DNA of 64,000 nt from Candidatus Poseidonia sp. (GTDB lineage: Archaea > Thermoplasmatota > Poseidoniia > Poseidoniales > Poseidoniaceae). The translations under genes and the position numbers were made by a program. How positions within the stretch are numbered: the stretch's first letter is position 1; every line of letters starts with the position of its first letter. The notes beneath the pieces were generated by a model. It was given only the letters and a program-made list of their open reading frames with translations. It had not been told where the DNA came from and did no database searches. The stretch lies in assembly GCA_022426155.1 (NCBI GenBank), contig JAKMEE010000032.1, positions 62,001 to 126,000 on the forward strand. Reading direction: 5' to 3'. Positions 58,930 through 64,000 of this stretch are shown here, piece by piece.

Positions 58930-59978
58930 CTGCGAACCTCCACTTGCTGCAAATCCACTTCAAAGTAGAGAGGTTGACCCTGAGTCATAACTGTAAATCC
59001 ATCTGCGCCACTTGCACGTTCGTAGGGTGCAAAACCGATGAATGTGTCAAGTGTTCCAGATGCTCGATGAATGGTGTAATCAGAAAGCCATGTTTCGTGA
59101 TATTGAGGTGTAATCACATCGTTCAGTGCGTTGAATACTGTGAATTGGACGTTGTAAGCTTGGCCACTAAACAAGGTCTTTGGGCCAAGAGATACAAATT
59201 CCATTCCGATGTTAGAACCCGAACCAATCGAGCCATTGCTGATTGCATCTGTCATCAGGATCGAGAGACGAAGTTCATTGTTCGCCATTCGATCAAACTG
59301 AACCAAGGGCATGGAGGTGATGTCCCACGGCTTGTTTGGGAAGCGTTCTGCTCTGGCATTATTCATCGTCACAATTTGATGATCACCTTGCCCCATAGAG
59401 GTCGTGATTTGCAATCCTGAAAGAGTGACGTAAACACTTCGGTGTAACGTTATGTCCTGTTCTCCATATACTGTGATGATCATCCAGTGTTGACGGGACG
59501 CATTATGGGTGATCAAAACTTCCTGATGGCTTGTCGTGATGTTCAATGTGAGCAAAATATCAGGTGATTCAACCGTCATGTATCGGGCGCTTTCATTGGC
59601 TGAAAGAATTCCAATCGTGGTGTCATTCACATGACGTAATGAAATGCGGTCCATCGGGGAAAGGTCAGCTGCTAACGTCCAATGTTCCACATTTTGAACT
59701 GAACGAATGGAAGTTGATTGCAAGGCCAATGTGTTGCGGAAACCAGTTCCATCTGGGGCATTTCCAGCCACCTCTAAACGGTCTTCAATACGGTCAGCAA
59801 TACCACTTGCAGAATTCCAATTTGTGTTATCTTCAAAATCCGAGAGATAAGGGTTGAGGAAGATCCAAACTCCGCCCATGATCGTGATGACCATGGCGAG
59901 TAACATGACGACGCCAAGAACTTCGCTCACAGCACGCTCTTCTCGACAAAGCCGAGTTGAGTGTTGTGGCCCATTCAT
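58926..59978 (-). CDS. Type IV pilin-like protein (haloarchaeal DUF7289-like N-terminus)
   Basis: CREERAVSEVLGVVMLLAMVITIMGGVWIFL class III signal-like N-terminus; start set to MNGPQHS. Confidence 0.75.
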   Translation of the reverse strand: MNGPQHSTRLCREERAVSEVLGVVMLLAMVITIMGGVWIFLNPYLSDFEDNTNWNSASGIADRIEDRLEVAGNAPDGTGFRNTLALQSTSIRSVQNVEHWTLAADLSPMDRISLRHVNDTTIGILSANESARYMTVESPDILLTLNITTSHQEVLITHNASRQHWMIITVYGEQDITLHRSVYVTLSGLQITTSMGQGDHQIVTMNNARAERFPNKPWDITSMPLVQFDRMANNELRLSILMTDAISNGSIGSGSNIGMEFVSLGPKTLFSGQAYNVQFTVFNALNDVITPQYHETWLSDYTIHRASGTLDTFIGFAPYERASGADGFTVMTQGQPLYFEVDLQQVEVRR

Positions 59979-60056
59979 GGTGTTCACACGCTGGGTATGA
60001 AGTGGTATCATTTAGCCCTTGACCTTCAGAACACTTCGACGCCTCTCATTGAGGCC

Positions 60057-60866
60057 TCAAATTCGGGTCTCGACCGAGGTGGGCGAAGTAGCATCTTTTC
60101 CGATGTAATGGGAAAATTCCGGTCCATCTTGCAAGGAGATTCGCAAATCGCCGCTAAACACTTCCTCGATGTAGTATAGCACGGTTGATTCTGCAATATG
60201 AGGGCGGTTATTTTTCGAACTCAGATGTGTCAGAGTGATGCTGCGAGTCGTGTCAGTGCAGACCTCGGAAAGAAATTGGCCAGTTTGTTCATTGGAAAGG
60301 TGGCCACCTCTCCCAGTGATTCGATCTTTGAGTGAATACGGATAGGGGCCATTGACCAAGCGATGGTGGTCATAATTGGACTCAATGGAGATGTGTTCAC
60401 AGCCCCGGACATGCGTGATCAATTCATCTGTCCACGAACCCAAATCTGTGATGATGGCGGCTCGTTCACCGCCATGACTTGCTACGAAGGCGACGTTATC
60501 CGAGCCATCGTGTGGGACTGGGACTGGTAGTACGGTCAAATCATCTCCAATTCGAAGCAAATCCAATGCCGAGAAATACGATGTTAACTCGGGGTCAAGG
60601 CCTAATTCAAGGGCAGTTCGTTCATTCGCCAGTACTTGTATTCCCCACTTGTTCTGAATCACACATGCTCCCCCGCCGTGATCACCATGATGGTGGCTGA
60701 TGAGGGCACAGTCAATCTCTTCGGGTTCTATTCCGAGAAGGTTGAGGCGTTTTTTGAGTTGATTGCCACTGAATCCTTGATCGACAAGAACCTTCACATT
60801 GGGTGTTTCAAGAAGCGTTGCGTTGCCGCGGCTCCCTGTCCCAAGGTGGGTAATTGTCATCGTCAT
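60057..60866 (-). CDS. MBL-fold metallo-hydrolase (YycJ/WalJ-like)
   Basis: HLGTGSRGNATLLE, SHHHGDHGGG, ITDLG, ESNYDHH, THLSSKNN motifs. Confidence 0.88.
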   Translation of the reverse strand: MTMTITHLGTGSRGNATLLETPNVKVLVDQGFSGNQLKKRLNLLGIEPEEIDCALISHHHGDHGGGACVIQNKWGIQVLANERTALELGLDPELTSYFSALDLLRIGDDLTVLPVPVPHDGSDNVAFVASHGGERAAIITDLGSWTDELITHVRGCEHISIESNYDHHRLVNGPYPYSLKDRITGRGGHLSNEQTGQFLSEVCTDTTRSITLTHLSSKNNRPHIAESTVLYYIEEVFSGDLRISLQDGPEFSHYIGKDATSPTSVETRI

Positions 60867-61055
60867 GTTAACGGGCAATGGGCATCGCGGGAAGGACTTG
60901 AACACACCGATGCTCAGGTACGGGAAAGGCGCATTTTAGGCCATTCCTACAAAGTCCAGAACGATGCATTGTCGGAACATCGTTCCATCATCCTCATAAG
61001 CAATCTTTCCAAGGTAAAGTTGGGGCGAAGCGTATGCTTTGCATCGGTTGATATT

Positions 61056-64000
61056 ATGCGTCGAAGCCAAACCACACTTCTCACGACATTGGCGGTTGTT
61101 GCAAGCCTGCTCTTTATGTCGCAATTCCCAACCATCTCGAGTGTCTCAAATATTCACCCAGATGACACGACACAAACTCCACCGCCGAACACAGACACCG
61201 ACGGTGATTTGATTCCCGATGTTCACGAGACCTTGTTTGAAGAATGGATGAATTGGACTTCAGTTGATGGCCGCGAGGTCATCATGGAGGGCTTGGATAA
61301 GAACGATGGCTCAGACGCGAGTACTGACCGTGACAGAGATGGGTTGAATGCAACTGAAGAATTCTGTTGGCCTTATCCTGCGAATTGCACCGATTCTGGC
61401 TTTGCACGAGGTTTGACCGGTGTGTTGGATGAAAACAGTGAACGCATTTACCTTGACCCACGTGTTTCGGACACGGATGGGGACGGTTTACCAGACGGTT
61501 TTGAGGCGTATATGTGCCAACGAACGGGTGGATTTGACCAAATGTCCATGCGATATAGTTGCATGACTTTTGATCCGCTGAATGCTAGTGACTTGGTGCT
61601 TGATGGAGACAACGATGGTTTTGATGTTGATCGAGATGGTGTGCTAAGTCCCGCCGAACGATTCACTGCTCCGGAGGAGTACCGATTCGGAGCCCCCGCG
61701 AATCATACCATGGAATTGGACGGGCTATGGTGCCATGCTACATTGCCTGAAGGTTCCCCTCTGAAAAATTGGCCGTTCATTCCCTCGGGAGTCAATGCAT
61801 CCTTCCACAATTTATTGCCTGCTTGTACCACCAATTCCACCACACCAGTTGGAGAAGACCTCTGGCTAGGTACCGACCCTCTGCTGGACGATTCAGACCG
61901 ATATTATTGGGATGGATTTTCAATTCGCCCACTTTACCCATCCTTTGGTGATGGAATCCCCGATGGTTGGGAGGCACATTTCGGATTGAACCCACTCAAC
62001 CGAACCAATGCCCTGGATGATCCAGACCAAGATGGATGGGATGAGAATAGAGACGGGGTCATTACGCCAGACTTGGCTCGAACAGAAACGGCATTGAAAT
62101 TGGGAGAATCCCTCTCAACCTTGCAAGAGTATCTGGTCCACTATGACGATGGGAATACGGTTTATCCTGGCCTGAAGCACACGGCATTAGGTGATGGTGG
62201 AGAATACGAGCAAGTACCTCTGGTGTACGATGCCGGGGAAGATGAATCTTCCATTCTTCACCATGATATTCGGGCTCTTGAGGTTGATGATGAACACCTC
62301 TATGTCGTGACCCGCTACGGTTCAACAGTCTTCGACACAGGAAACGATATTACGACACATCATTGGATGCCACAAGGAATTGAAGTCCATGATGGCCATC
62401 TTGTTCATAGCAATGGGGCCCCATTTGCAATGGCCTTTGCAACGAGCGCTGGCTTCGCTCTAGCCCCTCTTCTTGCTGACGGCTCATACAGTCCAATCTC
62501 TTCGTGGGATTGGGTGCTAGAGGGAGAGATGCATGCCCTTGAACAACTCGCAGTTGATGATGGCAATCCATACGTCATAGCTCTTGGTCCTTTAGGGACA
62601 GGATCGGTGCATGAAATCAATCTTGACGGTTCCTTAGTGTCCACCTTCAGTATTGGCCAAGGCATTCGTGATGCTCTTGAGACCGCTGAGGCAAACGTCA
62701 CTTCAATCCAACACGGCTCTGTAGGCGGCAGTACACTCACCCTCTTTGTTGGTACCGATCGCGGATTACTCACCTTTGAAACTCCTTCTGCCCGAGATGA
62801 AGCATTGGGCTCATGGCGTTTCTTTTACACGCCAGGACCCTCACCCATTCCAACGAGCATCGATGAAATTCGTAGCCTTTCTCTAGGAACCGTCGGGAAC
62901 CCTGCTGAGGTTCGGACAATGGTGCTTGATGGCCCATCTGCTGCCAATGCCCAGGTCTTATGGTTTGGAACTCCATCTGGATTACACAAATTCGAACTTC
63001 TTGGAGATGACATTTTCCACAGCGGTCTTCTTGCTCACCCTGGCATTGATGGACAATCAGCTCGTGAACTCAATGACATTCACGCTATTTATCCGACAGG
63101 TGATGAACTTTTGATCGGTTCACAGTGGGGCCTGTGGGGCATTGTTGGAGATTATACTGCAGTGTATGGTTTGCAAGACCAAACTTGGTTGCCAGGACAA
63201 ATTACTACCATTCAAACCATTTCATCCGATGGAAATGTCACCGTCTTCGGCGGTGCCGCGCCAGGGATGTTTGCAAACCTTCAACTCATTGACCCAGGTG
63301 CCAATGATTCTGACGCAGATGGTATGCCAGATGGTTGGGAAGTGTATCATGGATTGGACCCAACCGACCCATGGGACGCATTGTATGATTCAGATGGAGA
63401 CGGCATCGACCTTGACCAATCAGGGGACTTTGTTCTTGAACGTCTTTGGACCAATCTCGATGAGTTTAGATACGTTGAACGAACCATGGACGGTTACAAT
63501 TCGACCAATCCTACTGAAGGAGATTCAGATGGTGATGGTCTCAGTGATGGTGCTGAATACTTTGGATTCTTTTACGAGAATTCAACCCTTTGGTGCCATT
63601 ATACAGTTCAATTGGTCTATGTCTGCGACGATGCTGCTGGACAATCAGCGAACGCTACCTACCTGAATGTTGCCAACATCGACCAGGGTACAGATCCAAC
63701 CAACCATGATTCAGATGGCGATGGAATGCCGGATGGTTGGGAAATCGAGCATCGACGGTGGGTTGGCACCTCATTCAGCGGTGGAAATAATTGGTCACTT
63801 GATCCACTACGAGCCGACGATGCCGATTGGGATGCTGACGGTGATGGGCTTGCAAACTTGTGCGAGTATCAGTGGTCATTGGTACGAATGGCTGGAATCC
63901 GTGGAGATTTGTTAGCTGACTTCGGTGAATCTGCCGAATCAGCCTCAACCTGGGCGGCCGCAGACCCAAATAACATTGATTCAGATGGAGATAGCCTCCC
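61056..64000 (+). CDS. Giant secreted TSP3-type Ca-binding/beta-propeller-like surface protein, truncated by window end (at least 981 codons); not in ORF track
   Basis: My translation from ATG 61056: MRRSQTTLLTTLAVVASLLFMSQFPTISSVS... with DTDGDGLPDGFEAY, DGIPDGWEAHFGLNP, DSDADGMPDGWEVYHGLDPTDP, DSDGDGLSDGAEY, DSDGDGMPDGWE, DSDGDSLP; frame checked at 62220, 63300 and 63960. Confidence 0.9.
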   Translation, partial: MRRSQTTLLTTLAVVASLLFMSQFPTISSVSNIHPDDTTQTPPPNTDTDGDLIPDVHETLFEEWMNWTSVDGREVIMEGLDKNDGSDASTDRDRDGLNATEEFCWPYPANCTDSGFARGLTGVLDENSERIYLDPRVSDTDGDGLPDGFEAYMCQRTGGFDQMSMRYSCMTFDPLNASDLVLDGDNDGFDVDRDGVLSPAERFTAPEEYRFGAPANHTMELDGLWCHATLPEGSPLKNWPFIPSGVNASFHNLLPACTTNSTTPVGEDLWLGTDPLLDDSDRYYWDGFSIRPLYPSFGDGIPDGWEAHFGLNPLNRTNALDDPDQDGWDENRDGVITPDLARTETALKLGESLSTLQEYLVHYDDGNTVYPGLKHTALGDGGEYEQVPLVYDAGEDESSILHHDIRALEVDDEHLYVVTRYGSTVFDTGNDITTHHWMPQGIEVHDGHLVHSNGAPFAMAFATSAGFALAPLLADGSYSPISSWDWVLEGEMHALEQLAVDDGNPYVIALGPLGTGSVHEINLDGSLVSTFSIGQGIRDALETAEANVTSIQHGSVGGSTLTLFVGTDRGLLTFETPSARDEALGSWRFFYTPGPSPIPTSIDEIRSLSLGTVGNPAEVRTMVLDGPSAANAQVLWFGTPSGLHKFELLGDDIFHSGLLAHPGIDGQSARELNDIHAIYPTGDELLIGSQWGLWGIVGDYTAVYGLQDQTWLPGQITTIQTISSDGNVTVFGGAAPGMFANLQLIDPGANDSDADGMPDGWEVYHGLDPTDPWDALYDSDGDGIDLDQSGDFVLERLWTNLDEFRYVERTMDGYNSTNPTEGDSDGDGLSDGAEYFGFFYENSTLWCHYTVQLVYVCDDAAGQSANATYLNVANIDQGTDPTNHDSDGDGMPDGWEIEHRRWVGTSFSGGNNWSLDPLRADDADWDADGDGLANLCEYQWSLVRMAGIRGDLLADFGESAESASTWAAADPNNIDSDGDSL

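Noticed and set aside
60880-60915. Possible tRNA fragment (CTTGAAC/GTTCAAG word) with stem GGGCATCG/CGATGCTC
   Set aside because: The flanks do not make a T-stem and there is no anticodon arm or acceptor stem; at most a short hairpin upstream of the MBL gene.
61200-64000. Recurring GATTCAGATGGxGAT-type DNA words suggestive of direct repeats or CRISPR
   Set aside because: They encode DSDGDG calcium-binding repeats in frame, are irregularly spaced and have no repeat-spacer structure.

Overview
A gene-dense archaeal chromosome segment. Gene content and protein style (split GMP synthase subunit, gcvPA/gcvPB, archaeal type IV pilin N-termini, HTH-ThiN regulator, AglB/STT3, giant Ca-binding surface proteins) are consistent with marine Euryarchaeota of the Poseidoniales/MGII type; this lineage call is inference. 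Main blocks: (1) a thiamine-uptake locus with an HTH-ThiN (ThiR-like) regulator plus thiBPQ-like ABC genes, followed by an SPFH-like protein with a helical partner and a PAP2 protein; (2) glycine cleavage genes gcvT, gcvPA and gcvPB, interrupted by an antisense glycosyltransferase; (3) purE, the GMP synthase subunit B gene, and an unlisted 52-aa tail-anchored ORF that looks Sec61-beta-like; (4) a six-gene minus-strand array at 19.6-30.9 kb encoding an exported OB-fold-like protein, TctA-like permease, secreted lamin-tail/phospholipase-D protein, BI-1 family protein, 2OG-Fe(II) oxygenase and thymidine phosphorylase; (5) a surface-biogenesis region at 38-60 kb with a 3183-aa AglB/STT3 fused to a very large extracellular repeat region, a membrane-anchored subtilase, a 1482-aa beta-helix surface protein, a wHTH-STAND-TPR regulator and a three-gene overlapping pilin-like operon; (6) a secreted TSP3/beta-propeller ORF of at least 981 aa that runs off the window and is missing from the supplied ORF track. 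Three tRNA genes (Val-CAC, Asn-GTT, and a CAT tRNA) are present. I saw no CRISPR array, transposase or rRNA.
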